DNA of 37,975 bases from a candidate division Zixibacteria bacterium SM23_81 (GTDB lineage Bacteria; SM23-81). The notes below the pieces were generated by a model that was not told the DNA's origin, searched no databases, and was given only the letters and a program-made list of their open reading frames with translations. The DNA is taken from NCBI GenBank assembly GCA_001304015.1, contig LJUY01000020.1, positions 1-37,975 on the forward strand, read 5' to 3'. Shown piece by piece: positions 1-9,728 of the stretch (positions are counted from its first letter, which is position 1; each line of letters begins with the position of its first letter). A program made the position numbers and the translations under genes.

Positions 1-819
1 CCCCTGGCTTACGATCGCATTTACTATCACGACTACCACGGCTGGCGTGACACCAAGACGGATATCAGCGAGGCCTTCAATTCCTTTGTCGCCCAGGGAG
101 ACGAGCTGCTCCAAGCGGTCAGTTTTTTCACCGCCGGGGACAGCGTGGTCTACACGGTGAGGATCTACGATGGGTTCTATGGGGGTGTGCTGCAGGATGA
201 GCTGGCCAGCAAGACGGGCACCATCGCGTTCACTGGATTTCACACCGTGGATCTGGATGCGCCCGTTCTCCTGACACAGGGGGATGACTTTTACATCTAC
301 CTGGAGCTTTCCTCTGGTGGGCAGCCATATGATCGCACCTCGGACGTTCCGGTGCTATTGGGGGCAGCCTATAAGGTCATGGTGACCTCCTCAGCAGAGC
401 CCGGCCAGAGTTATTATCGCAGCGGTTCACAGTGGCTTGATCTTTACGACCTCGACAGCACGGCGAATTTCTGCATGAAGGGCTTGATGGTACAATCTTC
501 CACCGGCCTTTCTTCCCAGACCTCGCCATTGGAATTGCCTGAGACATATTCTCTGGACCAGAACTACCCTAATCCCTTCAACGCCAACACCGAGATTCGC
601 TATCGCACCCTCGAAGATGGCCCTGTGACCCTGAAGATCTTCAACACAATGGGGCAAGAGGTCAGAGTTCTCGTGGATGCGAACCAGGAGGCCAGCGAGC
701 ATATTGTCACCTGGGATGGCCGAGATGATTTCGGCGGCCAGGCGGCCAGCGGCCTGTATTTTTGCAGGCTGGAAGCAAAAGATTTCAGCAAGACCATCAA
801 GATGGTGTTGATCAAGTAA
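1..819 (+). CDS. Secreted C1-peptidase-type protein, C-terminal part: lectin-like domain plus T9SS/FlgD-like sorting domain (5' truncated)
   Basis: The reading frame is open from base 1 and stops at TAA 817-819, so the start lies outside the window and 272 codons are visible. Residues about 1-160 (YYHDYHGW, then [18 protein letters not shown]) resemble the lectin-like domain that follows papain-like C1A peptidase domains in secreted bacterial proteins; the peptidase domain itself is not in view. Residues about 180-272 form a type-A C-terminal domain: the hallmark [18 protein letters not shown], then [11 protein letters not shown], a W-D-G-R turn and a terminal strand ending KMVLIK. Such domains direct export or anchoring by the type IX secretion system, or are the related FlgD-like Ig fold, in FCB bacteria. 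I infer an extracellular or surface hydrolase. The sorting domain is clear; the peptidase assignment rests only on the lectin-like segment. Confidence 0.8.
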   Translation, partial: PLAYDRIYYHDYHGWRDTKTDISEAFNSFVAQGDELLQAVSFFTAGDSVVYTVRIYDGFYGGVLQDELASKTGTIAFTGFHTVDLDAPVLLTQGDDFYIYLELSSGGQPYDRTSDVPVLLGAAYKVMVTSSAEPGQSYYRSGSQWLDLYDLDSTANFCMKGLMVQSSTGLSSQTSPLELPETYSLDQNYPNPFNANTEIRYRTLEDGPVTLKIFNTMGQEVRVLVDANQEASEHIVTWDGRDDFGGQAASGLYFCRLEAKDFSKTIKMVLIK

Positions 820-859
820 GCGGCGCAAAACCGCCTTTTCTCTGAGGGGGCACTTTGTA

Positions 860-3565
860 GTGGTTAAAGACCCGCAAACCGTTGGCAAACCGTGGGCGCG
901 GCCATGGGAAGATATCCTGCAAGAGCTTTCTGTCTCCATGGACGAAGGTCTTAGCCAAGACGAGGCTCGGAGGCGCCGCAGGAGACACGGCCCCAACCGA
1001 CTCCGCGAGACGAAAAGAAAGAGCGCTTGGCTCATCTTCGCCAGGCAATTTGAAAGTCTCATCGTCCTCCTTCTTTCCCTGGCGGCCAGCCTGTCTTTTA
1101 TTTTCGGCGAGGTGGTCGAGGGTCTGGCCATTTTGGCGGTCATCCTCGTCAATGCGGCCATCGGCTTTGGAACGGAGCTCAAAGCGATCCGTTCCATGGA
1201 GGCGCTGCGCCGATTGGGCGCTGTGCGCTCAAGGGTACGGCGAGCTAGAGAACTCCGCGAGGTTGTCGCGGCGGAACTCGTTCCAGGAGATATCGTGGTG
1301 CTGGAGGGAGGCGATATCGTCACCGCCGACCTGCGTTTGATTGTGGCCTCTAAGCTCCAGACCGACGAATCGGCTCTCACAGGCGAATCATTGCCTGTGG
1401 GCAAAAAGCTAGAGCCCCTTGATGAAAACGTCCCCCTGGCCGAACGGGAAAACATGCTGTTTAAAGGAACCGCCGTGACTCGAGGGTCCGCTGAGGCCGT
1501 CGTCGTCGCAACGGGCATGCACACAGAGCTGGGCCAAATCTCTACCCTGGTCGAAGAGGCCAAGGAGGAGAGCACCCCATTAGAAAAGCGACTGGATCAA
1601 CTGGGCCACAGGCTCATTGGTGTCACCTTGGCCCTTGCCGTTCTGGTAGCGACGGGGGGCATTCTGGCCGGCAAGCAGATCTTTCTGATGATCGAGACGT
1701 CTATAGCCCTTGCCGTGGCGGCCATACCAGAGGGTTTGCCCATCGTGGCCACCATCGCCCTGGCACGGGGGATGCGGCGCATGGCACGCCGCAACGCTTT
1801 GGTCAATCGCCTCTCCGCCGTGGAAACCCTTGGTGCCACCAACCTCATCTGCACCGACAAAACCGGAACACTGACAGAGAACTTGATGACAGTTACCAGA
1901 TTTGCGCAAGATGGGGGAGAGGTGGAGGTGGTTGAGGGGACGGAGGAGAATGACTTGAGTTTCAAAAAGGATGGAGAGTTCATTGATCCAATAAGGGATA
2001 AGGTTCTTCGAGAGATGCTGGAAATCGGCACCCTATGCAACAATGCCTCCCTGAAGGGGGAGAGGGGCGTTGGAGATCCCCTGGAGGTGGCACTTCTGCT
2101 GGCCGGCGCTAAAGCCGGGCTTGATCGAAATCAGCTGGTTGAAAAAACACCGGAGATCCGCGAGGAGGCCTTTGACTCGGACCTGAAGATGATGGCCACC
2201 TTTCATCGGGAGGATCGCGGCTGTCGCGTGGCCGTGAAGGGCGCCCCAGAGCCTGTCCTGGAGGCCTGTGCTTTTATGCAGACCGATGGGGGCCAGCGCG
2301 AAATGAGCGATCAGGACCGTCAGGTCTGGGAGGTCCGTAACGATCAGATGGCCGAGGAAGGGCTTCGCGTCTTGGCTCTGGCAACCAAAAGAGTTGGTGC
2401 CGTCGACGCCAAACCATACCAGGATCTGATTTTTCTCGGGCTGGTAGGTATGCAGGACCCACCACGTGAGGATATTCGCCAGGCCATAGAGGAATGCCAT
2501 CGGGCCGGGGTGCGCGTGGTCATGGTCACGGGCGATCAGCCCGTTACGGCTCGCAATATTGCTCTGGCCGTGGGCCTGGTTGATGCAGCGGAGCCCGAGG
2601 TAGTTCACGGCCGAGATCTCAAGAGTCCCGCCGAACTGTCCGCTGAGGAGAGAAACCGTGTCCTGAGCGCTTCTATCTTCGCACGGGTCAGCCCTAAGCA
2701 GAAACTGGACCTCATCGAGATCCATCAAAAAAATGGCGCCATCGTGGCCATGACCGGAGACGGCGTCAACGACGCGCCAGCTCTGAAGAAAGCCGATATC
2801 GGCGTGGCCATGGGAATGCGAGGTACCCAAGTGGCCCGGGAGGCCGCCGACATGGTGCTGAAGGACGACGCTTTCTCCACCATTGTAGCCGCTGTCAGGC
2901 AAGGACGGGTGATTTTCAACAACATCCGGAAGTTCGTGCTCTATCTCATCTCGTGCAACGTCAGCGAGATCATGGCCGTCTCCCTGGCCTCCATCGCCAA
3001 CGCGCCTTTGCCCATTTTGCCTCTGCAAATCCTGTTCTTGAACCTGGTCACTGATGTATTTCCCGCACTGGCCTTGGGAGTGGGAGAAGGTGATCCCGAT
3101 GTCATGAAGCGCCTCTCTCGAAAGGGCGAGGAACCCATCCTCACCCGCCGTCACTGGCTGAGCATCGGTGGATACGGCCTGGCCATCACCATCTCCGTCC
3201 TTGGGGCTTTGGCCCTAGCCCTGGCCTGGCTGAATATGAGTCACCGACAGGCAGTGACCATTTCTTTCCTCACCCTGGCCTTTGCACAGCTTTGGCATGT
3301 CTTCAACATGCGCGATCGCGGTTCTCCCTTCTTTCGAAATGAGATCACCACGAATCCCTTCATCTGGGGTGCCTTGGGGCTCTGTGCTGGGCTGCTCCTG
3401 ATTGCCGTCTACCTACCGGGTCTCTCGGATGTCTTAAAATTGGTGAATCCCGGCAGAAAGGGCTGGATCCTTGTAGTCCTCATGAGCCTGATACCATGGA
3501 TCACAGGACAGATTGTCAACTCAGTGCGCCCTATGTCCCTTCATGTTGCGCAGATACACAGATGA
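860..3565 (+). CDS. P2A-type Ca2+-transporting P-type ATPase (PacL/SERCA-like)
   Basis: A 901-residue protein, the usual length for PacL/SERCA-like pumps. It couples ATP hydrolysis to cation export across the inner membrane. Visible motifs in order: N-terminal cation-ATPase domain; the actuator loop LTGES; M4 PEGLP; the phosphorylation site DKTGTLT (Asp about 333); KGAPE in the nucleotide-binding domain; TGDGVNDAP (about 632-640). M5 reads YLISCNVSE and M6 NLVTD, keeping the Asn/Glu and Asn/Thr/Asp positions that coordinate calcium in SERCA, so calcium is the likely substrate rather than magnesium or potassium. It starts at GTG 860, preceded by the purine-rich GAGGGGG at 844-850. It lies 40 bases after the secreted-protein gene and 119 before the HD gene, with no obvious functional link to either. 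Manganese transport cannot be excluded. Confidence 0.93.
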   Translation: MVKDPQTVGKPWARPWEDILQELSVSMDEGLSQDEARRRRRRHGPNRLRETKRKSAWLIFARQFESLIVLLLSLAASLSFIFGEVVEGLAILAVILVNAAIGFGTELKAIRSMEALRRLGAVRSRVRRARELREVVAAELVPGDIVVLEGGDIVTADLRLIVASKLQTDESALTGESLPVGKKLEPLDENVPLAERENMLFKGTAVTRGSAEAVVVATGMHTELGQISTLVEEAKEESTPLEKRLDQLGHRLIGVTLALAVLVATGGILAGKQIFLMIETSIALAVAAIPEGLPIVATIALARGMRRMARRNALVNRLSAVETLGATNLICTDKTGTLTENLMTVTRFAQDGGEVEVVEGTEENDLSFKKDGEFIDPIRDKVLREMLEIGTLCNNASLKGERGVGDPLEVALLLAGAKAGLDRNQLVEKTPEIREEAFDSDLKMMATFHREDRGCRVAVKGAPEPVLEACAFMQTDGGQREMSDQDRQVWEVRNDQMAEEGLRVLALATKRVGAVDAKPYQDLIFLGLVGMQDPPREDIRQAIEECHRAGVRVVMVTGDQPVTARNIALAVGLVDAAEPEVVHGRDLKSPAELSAEERNRVLSASIFARVSPKQKLDLIEIHQKNGAIVAMTGDGVNDAPALKKADIGVAMGMRGTQVAREAADMVLKDDAFSTIVAAVRQGRVIFNNIRKFVLYLISCNVSEIMAVSLASIANAPLPILPLQILFLNLVTDVFPALALGVGEGDPDVMKRLSRKGEEPILTRRHWLSIGGYGLAITISVLGALALALAWLNMSHRQAVTISFLTLAFAQLWHVFNMRDRGSPFFRNEITTNPFIWGALGLCAGLLLIAVYLPGLSDVLKLVNPGRKGWILVVLMSLIPWITGQIVNSVRPMSLHVAQIHR

Positions 3566-3684
3566 ACTATTCGATGGCCCAGACGACCCCGGGGGTCCTC
3601 ACAATGCAGACCAAAATGCCGATGACCGAAGCAATACCACACCCCAGATGGGCTCAAGCGGCTCTCTAAATGTCACAGGTGTAG

Positions 3685-4269
3685 ATGATGTCATCTTCCA
3701 CAAGCAGCTACTCACATCTGGTCCATCTGGCCCTGATCTTCGCTGCTCGCAAACATACAAAGCCCCGCAAAGGCACCCATATCCCCTACATCACTCATCC
3801 CGTCCATGTGGCCATCATCTTGGCACGCCACGGCTTCGATGACCAGGTCTTGGCTGCGGCCATCCTGCACGACGTGTTAGAGGACACTGAAACCACACCG
3901 GAGGAGCTGCGCACTGCGTTTGGAGACAACTTGTTGCGTATGGTCAAGGATGTCAGCGAGCCAAAATTCAAACGCCCTAAGAGCGAAACTTGGGAGCAGC
4001 GCAAGAGGGCGAAACTGAAACACCTCCAGAGCGCCTCCCGCGAGGCTCTGGCCATCTCCGCCGCCGACAGGCTGCACAACGTCTCCAACACATTGCACGA
4101 TATTGAAGTTTCCGGACCAGCCGTATGGGAGAGATTCCGGCGTGGACCAGAAAAAATCTTAGAGTTTGAGCGATCGGTGCTGGAAATTCTCCGTCAGCGG
4201 TTTCCCCACCCTCTGACGGAGGAATACGCCGCCGCCTTGAGGAGGTTAGAAGGAAGCCCCCGTCCTTAA
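3685..4269 (+). CDS. HD-domain protein of the SpoT/Mesh1 type (putative small alarmone hydrolase)
   Basis: A 194-residue protein consisting of a single RelA/SpoT-type HD domain. The metal and catalytic positions are present: His38 in ITHP, His62-Asp63 followed by EDT in the LHDVLEDT block, and Asp128 in AADRLHN. The early RK.GTHIPYITHP block matches the RelA/SpoT hydrolase signature. There is no synthetase, TGS or ACT domain, so if active it would only break down (p)ppGpp, like Mesh1 or small alarmone hydrolases; other pyrophosphate-bearing nucleotides are possible substrates. It starts at ATG 3685 or ATG 3688 with only a weak AGGTG upstream. It follows the calcium ATPase gene on the same strand and may be co-transcribed. 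Family assignment is firm; the substrate is inferred. Confidence 0.82.
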   Translation: MMSSSTSSYSHLVHLALIFAARKHTKPRKGTHIPYITHPVHVAIILARHGFDDQVLAAAILHDVLEDTETTPEELRTAFGDNLLRMVKDVSEPKFKRPKSETWEQRKRAKLKHLQSASREALAISAADRLHNVSNTLHDIEVSGPAVWERFRRGPEKILEFERSVLEILRQRFPHPLTEEYAAALRRLEGSPRP

Positions 4270-4641
4270 CTCTTCAACACCTTAAGTCACAACCTTTGCT
4301 CCGTTACACTCGTCTTAAACTCAAGAGGAACACACACGATATCCTGAGCACATGGAGCTCATTTTCTCGATTGCAAATTCAATAGCACGTCAGGTTCACC
4401 GGATTGCATTTTTTCCCAGCAACTGTAGCCAGATAGACCCGAGGGAGTGCTGCGCAGAAGTACGGCAGCTGGATCGCTCCCATTCCCCACCACACCCTTC
4501 CTGGGATTGAGGGGAGAGGGTGAAGGAGAGTGGGAAATTCAGAAACCAATTACGATTCTATTGAATAAGCCATCGGGAGGTTGAGGGGGATTGCGCATCC
4601 CTGACCCCCAAATCCTCGATCCTTTTCTTTGTACATCAATT
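4270..4641. other. Intergenic stretch before mfd
   Basis: No convincing gene lies here. A pyrimidine-rich run (about 4478-4501) followed by a purine-rich run (about 4511-4535) could fold into an imperfect hairpin, but no T-tract follows. A purine-rich GGGAGGTTGAGGGGGA at 4575-4590 sits directly before TTG 4591, an alternative upstream start for mfd. I see no clear sigma-70 promoter. Confidence 0.5.
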
Positions 4642-7600
4642 ATGCCCATCGAACAGATCAAAAGAATCGCCCAGCAGACAGCCTCTTTCCGACAAATCCT
4701 CCAGGCTGTAAAAAATGGCCAACACCAGATAGAGGTCACCGGCCTGAGCGGCTCCTCTAAGGCCTTGCTCCTCTCTTTTCTCCACGAAGAGCTTGGCGGA
4801 TCGCTTTTGATCATCGTCCCCGGACCCAAGGGCGCGGAGGAGCTGGTGGACGATCTCACCGTGCTGGTAGGCGACGCCCATCTCTTTCAGGCATGGGACG
4901 TGCTCCCCTATGAGCACAGCCCTCCCAGCATAGAGGTACTGGCCAACCGCATCGAGACCATTCACGCTCTGGCCCAGGGGGGGGGACCCTCGGTAATCAC
5001 CACCATAAGAGCTTTGATGCAGAGAACCATGCCGCCAAGGTTGCTTCGAGACAACACTCTCCATCTTAAGGTGGGTTCTTCCTCCCCCCGAGACGACCTA
5101 ATTCGTCGGCTCATCGATCTGGGATTCGAAAGGTTACCATTGGTGGAGGGAGTGGGCCAATTCAGCGTGCGGGGCGGGATCCTGGACATCTTCTCCCATG
5201 GCACCGAAAATCCTGTTCGTGTGGAGCTCTCCGGCAACGAGATCGAGTCCATCCGCCAATTCGATATCTTCTCTCAGCGATCCATCTCGCACGCGAAGGA
5301 GGCCTTGATCCTCCCCCGAAGCGAGGTGCTCATCACCGACCATAACCTCAAAAAGCTTCCCAGAAAAGGGCTTCCGGACTTCCTGGGAGAAGATCCCTTC
5401 AACCATGGAGTTCAGTGGTTTGCCCCTCTCTTTCCAAGTCTGGTGGCCAGCCTCTTGGATTATCTTTCTGAGGATGCCCTTGTGGTTCTCGATAGCCCTG
5501 CTGAAGTCTGGCAGGAGTCCGAAAATGTCCTTCAGGAGGCCGAATATGAGTTCTCCCGGACCTCGGAAGAGGATCGAACGATGCCTCCCACTGAGCTTTA
5601 CGATTCCGTGAGTCATATCAGGGACAGGCTAGCCAACTTTCGACTTCTAGCTCATGGACCTTTGACGGGGGGCAAGTTGGATGTGGGCATTCGTCCCCAG
5701 GAGACCTTGGGTCCCGAACTGATCGCACTTCGCAGGAAATTAAGCGAATACGCCCTTGGAGGCTACCACAGTTTCATACTCTGCGACAATGAAGGTCAGG
5801 CTCGCCGACTTGAGGAACTTCTGGAAAACATCCCCAAGTCGGTTCACATCGGAGTGGGCGCACTGCACGGCGGCTTCGTCTTTCAAGAGGCACATCTCGC
5901 CGTTTTCACCGATCATCAGATCTTCAATCGCTACCGTCGGCGGCATCGTTTCTGGAAATTCCGGGGAGGCGCCGCCATCTCTAGTTACTCGGCTCTGTCC
6001 GTCGGCGACTTCGTGGTACATGTAGACTATGGCATCGGCAAGTACCTGGGCCTGGAGAAGGTGACGGTTGACGAGCGTCACATCGATTGCTTGGTCATCC
6101 AGTACCGCGACGATGACCGGCTGTATGTGCCCATCGACCAGCTCAAACGTGTCCAGAAGTACATCGGCGGCGACGAGGGGCCTCCAGCACTTTCACGCCT
6201 GGGAGGTACGGCTTGGGAGAGAGTGAAATCCAGGACCAAGCGGGCCATCCGAAACATGGCCAGAGAACTTATCCAACTCTATGCCGAACGTCGCGCCAAG
6301 AAGGGGTTTGCCTTCTCTCCTGACACTATATGGCAAAAGGAGTTAGAGGCCTCATTCATCTATGAGGAAACCCCAGATCAGATAACAGCCATCGAGGCCA
6401 TCAAGAAGGACATGGAAAGTCCCTATCCCATGGATCGTCTTATCTGTGGCGACGTGGGCTATGGCAAAACAGAGGTGGCCATTCGTGCTGCCTTCAAAAC
6501 GGTCATAGACGGTAAGCAGGTGGCCGTCTTGACGCCCACGACCATCCTGGCCCAGCAGCACCTGACCACTTTTTCCGATCGCCTGGCGGATTATCCCGTT
6601 AACGTGGCCATGCTCAGCCGATTCAAGACTAGACGGGAACAGGCCGAGATCCTGAAAAAACTGAAGGCTGGCCAAACAGACATCGTCATAGGCACTCACC
6701 GACTTATACAAAAAGACGTGGTCTTCAAAGACCTGGGTCTGGTGATCATAGACGAGGAGCAACGCTTCGGGGTGGCGCATAAAGAACGCCTTAAACAGCT
6801 GCGCAGGCTGGTGGACGTCATCACCATGACGGCCACCCCCATCCCCCGCACTCTTTATCTGTCCCTCATGGGGGCTCGGGATATGTCGGTGATCAACACC
6901 CCACCAAAGGATCGATTGCCCATCAAAACGGAATTTCTGGAGTTCAACGAGGGGGCCATCGCAGAAGCTATCCTTCGAGAAGTGGATCGTGGCGGGCAGG
7001 TATATTTCGTGCACAACCGAGTTGAGTCCATCCAGGCCATGGCCCAACTCCTCTATCGGGCCACTCCCCAAATTCGGATTGCTATCGCCCATGGACAGAT
7101 GCCCGAGCGTGTTTTAGAGGCCACTATGCTCAAATTTCTTCGGGGCGACTACGATTGCTTGGTGGCCACCACAATCATCGAGAACGGGCTGGACATCCCC
7201 AACGTAAACACCATCATTATCAATCGCGCCGACGCTTTTGGCCTCGCGCAGCTGTATCAGTTGCGAGGAAGAGTGGGCCGTTCTCATCATCTGGCTTACG
7301 CCTATCTGTTGACGCCACCTTTCAGAACCCTCTCCGAGATTGCTCGCAAGAGACTCAGCGCCATCCGCGAGTTTACCGCTTTGGGATCTGGGTTTCAACT
7401 GGCCATGCGGGATTTGGAAATCCGCGGGGCTGGAAATATCCTGGGAGCCCAACAACACGGATTTATCACCGCTGTGGGCTTCGACCTCTACTGCCAACTT
7501 TTAGAACAGGCTGTCCGCGAGCTAAAGGGTGAGAAGATAAGTGAAACTCCAGAGCCTCGTCTGTATCTCAAGGTAGACGCATATATACCAGATGCTTATA

Positions 7601-7986
7601 TTCCAGATGGTGAACAAAAGGTGGCTCTCTGTCAGCGGCTGTCGCGAGCTGCATCTCTTGAGGACATAGAGCGTCTTCGCTTGGAAACGGAGGATCGTTA
7701 TGGGCGGATGCCCTCTCCAGTCCAGGCCCTCTTTGACGTGGTTTCCATCGGCTTCTTAGCAAAAACGAAGGGCTTAGATCTGGTGGCCATACAGGACTCC
7801 CAATTGGTGCTGGAATATTATCCAGACCGAGTCCCCACAGCCAAGGAAATTTCAGGAGTCCTCGACAGGGCGGAAAGCCCTTTTCAATTCCTATCCGGAG
7901 ATAAGTTCGGCATTCGCATCTCCATTCCCCAGAGAGGACCAGGCAAGAAACTTGCGTTCATAAAAAAGACCTTGCAAAAATTGTGA
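4642..7986 (+). CDS. mfd: Transcription-repair coupling factor Mfd
   Basis: Mfd removes RNA polymerase stalled at DNA lesions and recruits UvrA. From ATG 4642 the protein has 1114 residues, typical for the family. In order: an N-terminal UvrB-like region ([16 protein letters not shown]); the CarD-like RNA-polymerase-interacting domain at about 450-510 ([19 protein letters not shown]); the translocase with Walker A GDVGYGKT (603-610) and Walker B DEEQ (from 704); [20 protein letters not shown]; motif VI in [17 protein letters not shown]; and the C-terminal TRCF/D7 domain. The start is uncertain. ATG 4642 gives a family-like N-terminus but has no good ribosome site, whereas TTG 4591 has a purine-rich leader but adds 17 residues that do not look like Mfd. 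The next gene's candidate promoter overlaps the last codons. Confidence 0.97.
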   Translation: MPIEQIKRIAQQTASFRQILQAVKNGQHQIEVTGLSGSSKALLLSFLHEELGGSLLIIVPGPKGAEELVDDLTVLVGDAHLFQAWDVLPYEHSPPSIEVLANRIETIHALAQGGGPSVITTIRALMQRTMPPRLLRDNTLHLKVGSSSPRDDLIRRLIDLGFERLPLVEGVGQFSVRGGILDIFSHGTENPVRVELSGNEIESIRQFDIFSQRSISHAKEALILPRSEVLITDHNLKKLPRKGLPDFLGEDPFNHGVQWFAPLFPSLVASLLDYLSEDALVVLDSPAEVWQESENVLQEAEYEFSRTSEEDRTMPPTELYDSVSHIRDRLANFRLLAHGPLTGGKLDVGIRPQETLGPELIALRRKLSEYALGGYHSFILCDNEGQARRLEELLENIPKSVHIGVGALHGGFVFQEAHLAVFTDHQIFNRYRRRHRFWKFRGGAAISSYSALSVGDFVVHVDYGIGKYLGLEKVTVDERHIDCLVIQYRDDDRLYVPIDQLKRVQKYIGGDEGPPALSRLGGTAWERVKSRTKRAIRNMARELIQLYAERRAKKGFAFSPDTIWQKELEASFIYEETPDQITAIEAIKKDMESPYPMDRLICGDVGYGKTEVAIRAAFKTVIDGKQVAVLTPTTILAQQHLTTFSDRLADYPVNVAMLSRFKTRREQAEILKKLKAGQTDIVIGTHRLIQKDVVFKDLGLVIIDEEQRFGVAHKERLKQLRRLVDVITMTATPIPRTLYLSLMGARDMSVINTPPKDRLPIKTEFLEFNEGAIAEAILREVDRGGQVYFVHNRVESIQAMAQLLYRATPQIRIAIAHGQMPERVLEATMLKFLRGDYDCLVATTIIENGLDIPNVNTIIINRADAFGLAQLYQLRGRVGRSHHLAYAYLLTPPFRTLSEIARKRLSAIREFTALGSGFQLAMRDLEIRGAGNILGAQQHGFITAVGFDLYCQLLEQAVRELKGEKISETPEPRLYLKVDAYIPDAYIPDGEQKVALCQRLSRAASLEDIERLRLETEDRYGRMPSPVQALFDVVSIGFLAKTKGLDLVAIQDSQLVLEYYPDRVPTAKEISGVLDRAESPFQFLSGDKFGIRISIPQRGPGKKLAFIKKTLQKL

Positions 7987-8000
7987 TCTCATGTTATTAT
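7972..8000 (+). promoter_or_regulatory. Candidate sigma-70 promoter for the parvulin-surA-rqcP unit
   Basis: TTGCAA (7972-7977) and TATTAT (7995-8000) are separated by 17 bases, matching the -35 and -10 consensus at 4 of 6 and 5 of 6 positions. Initiation would fall near 8007, leaving a leader of about 40 bases with AGGAGG before ATG 8047. The -35 box lies inside the final codons of mfd. The call is by sequence only. Confidence 0.5.
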
Positions 8001-8046
8001 AACCGAGTTATTCATTAAAATTATTCAATCAGAAGGAGGATCTGCC

Positions 8047-9705
8047 ATGCGTGTAGTTTCCTTATGTGTCGTCGTCCTAATGGGTCTCGCTGTGATTTTT
8101 TTCGCTTGTGCAAAACAAGACAGCCGGGTCGTAGCCCAGGTGGGGGAGCGGACCATCACCGTGGCTCAGCTCCAAGAAAGGTTCGCGGGCACGAGGCCTG
8201 TCTCGCCCGAGGAGGAATTGGAGCGGAAGCGGCAGGTGCTGGAAAACATGATCAACGATGAACTGATGATCCTGGGGGCCATTGAGGCTGGGCTGGATAA
8301 AGAACAAGCTTTTCTGGCCAAAATGAAAGAATTTGAGCGAAACTCCCTCCTTGAGGCTCTTTATATAAAGGAGATCGTGGAGAAGAGCACACCTTCAGAA
8401 AAGGAGATAAAAAAATATTACGACAAACTGGGCTTGGAGGTCAAAGCAAGTCACATCTTGGTAAAAACCGAGCAGGAGGCCCAGGAGATCTTCAAACAGC
8501 TATCCGAAGGTGCAGATTTTGCCGCGCTGGCCAAAGAAAAATCAACAGACCGGGGGAATAAAGACAAAGGCGGCGATCTGGGGTACTTCACATGGGGTAA
8601 GATGGTTTCTCCATTTCAGGATACGGCCTTCGCCACGAAAGTAGGCGCTATCTCTCACCCGGTGGAGACCAGGTTCGGATGGCATATCATAAAAATGGAG
8701 GATCGAAGAGAAACCCAGAGGAGAGAGTATGAAAAAGAAAAGCCCCGCATCGAGAAAATGTTGCGCGACGAGAAAACTAAACAGCTCAGCGCTGATTATA
8801 TAACCAAAATCAAGGAAAAAGCCGATATTCACATGAACCCCGAGGTCATGCAGGTAGTTTTAAACAAATTCTTGGCCAACAAGCAAGAACCAGAAGACTT
8901 CACGGACGAAGAAAGAGCAATGACTTTGGTCACTTTTCGCGGGGGAAAATGGACTGTAGACACCTTCCTGGCTTGGACAAAAACTATTCCCGCCATGTAT
9001 CGACCACGGATTAAAGACCTGGATGATCTCGACGCTATGATCAGAAATGTCCTAACTGGTGAACTCTTGGAGAATAATGCAAGAAAGAAGGGGTTGCACA
9101 ACAGCAAAGAGGTGGTGAAAAAAATTCGCCTTGAAAAAGATAATGCCCTAAAGCAGCTCTTCCGTCAGAGGGGCATGCCCTCAGATACGACCGTGACCGA
9201 GCAAGAAATGCAGGCCTATTATCAGGATCACATCGCTATGTATACTGATCCTGAAAAGGTCAGGGTACGAGAGATTCAAGTAGATACCGAGCAAGAGGCC
9301 AAAGATATCCTCAAACAACTCCGGGCAGGAGCCGATTTCGCCAAATTGGCCCAGGAAAAGTCCCAGCGCTCTTGGGCTGCTAAGAAAGGTGGAGACCTGG
9401 GTTATGTGGACAAAAGACAATATCCCCGCGTCTCAGAAGCGGCCTTCAAGCTGAATGTGGGACAGCTCGGCGGCCCCATTAAAGATGGCAACAAATATTC
9501 GGTTATTAAGGTGCTTGATAAGAAAGCCAGCTCGCCGAGACCTCTGGAAGAAATCAAGAGTAACCTCAGGGCGGCTATCATGCGGGAACGTCGGGAACAG
9601 ACTTCTAAAACGTGGCTTGAAGAAATGCGCCAGCGCAAGAACGTGAAGATCTTCACCGAGGTTCTCGAATCAACGGTGGCTGCGCCCGAGAAGGAGGCGG
9701 CCTAA
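8047..9705 (+). CDS. Periplasmic parvulin-type peptidyl-prolyl isomerase with two rotamase domains (PpiC/PrsA-like)
   Basis: A 552-residue exported protein. The N-terminus is hydrophobic and ends in FFAC at Cys21, so it may be a lipoprotein, although Phe at -3 is not a canonical lipobox. A SurA-N-like helical segment (about 25-130) is followed by rotamase domain 1 (about 133-227) with the expected His136 (ASHILV), GGDLGYF, a Met-x-x-x-F stretch and FGWHIIK. A second rotamase domain (about 405-497) keeps GGDLGYV but has EIQ instead of HIL and lacks the final His (NKYSVIKV), so it is probably a structural or substrate-binding copy. AGGAGG precedes ATG 8047. It is first in a run of three parvulin genes ending in surA, pointing to folding or escort of outer-membrane and secreted proteins. 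Confidence 0.88.
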   Translation: MRVVSLCVVVLMGLAVIFFACAKQDSRVVAQVGERTITVAQLQERFAGTRPVSPEEELERKRQVLENMINDELMILGAIEAGLDKEQAFLAKMKEFERNSLLEALYIKEIVEKSTPSEKEIKKYYDKLGLEVKASHILVKTEQEAQEIFKQLSEGADFAALAKEKSTDRGNKDKGGDLGYFTWGKMVSPFQDTAFATKVGAISHPVETRFGWHIIKMEDRRETQRREYEKEKPRIEKMLRDEKTKQLSADYITKIKEKADIHMNPEVMQVVLNKFLANKQEPEDFTDEERAMTLVTFRGGKWTVDTFLAWTKTIPAMYRPRIKDLDDLDAMIRNVLTGELLENNARKKGLHNSKEVVKKIRLEKDNALKQLFRQRGMPSDTTVTEQEMQAYYQDHIAMYTDPEKVRVREIQVDTEQEAKDILKQLRAGADFAKLAQEKSQRSWAAKKGGDLGYVDKRQYPRVSEAAFKLNVGQLGGPIKDGNKYSVIKVLDKKASSPRPLEEIKSNLRAAIMRERREQTSKTWLEEMRQRKNVKIFTEVLESTVAAPEKEAA

Positions 9706-9728
9706 GGGATTTCCTCTCGACTGGAGCG

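Noticed and set aside
427-1575. Long minus-strand open frame (382 codons) over the secreted-protein and ATPase genes
   Set aside because: It lies opposite two well-supported genes, has low-complexity Ser/Arg-rich composition and no recognisable domain. It is a shadow of codon bias.
2033-3154. Minus-strand open frame of 373 codons inside the calcium ATPase gene
   Set aside because: It is antisense to the conserved nucleotide-binding and transmembrane regions of the pump and shows no protein family features.
6352-7092. Minus-strand open frame of 246 codons inside mfd
   Set aside because: It is antisense to the helicase motifs of Mfd, with no ribosome site or domain.
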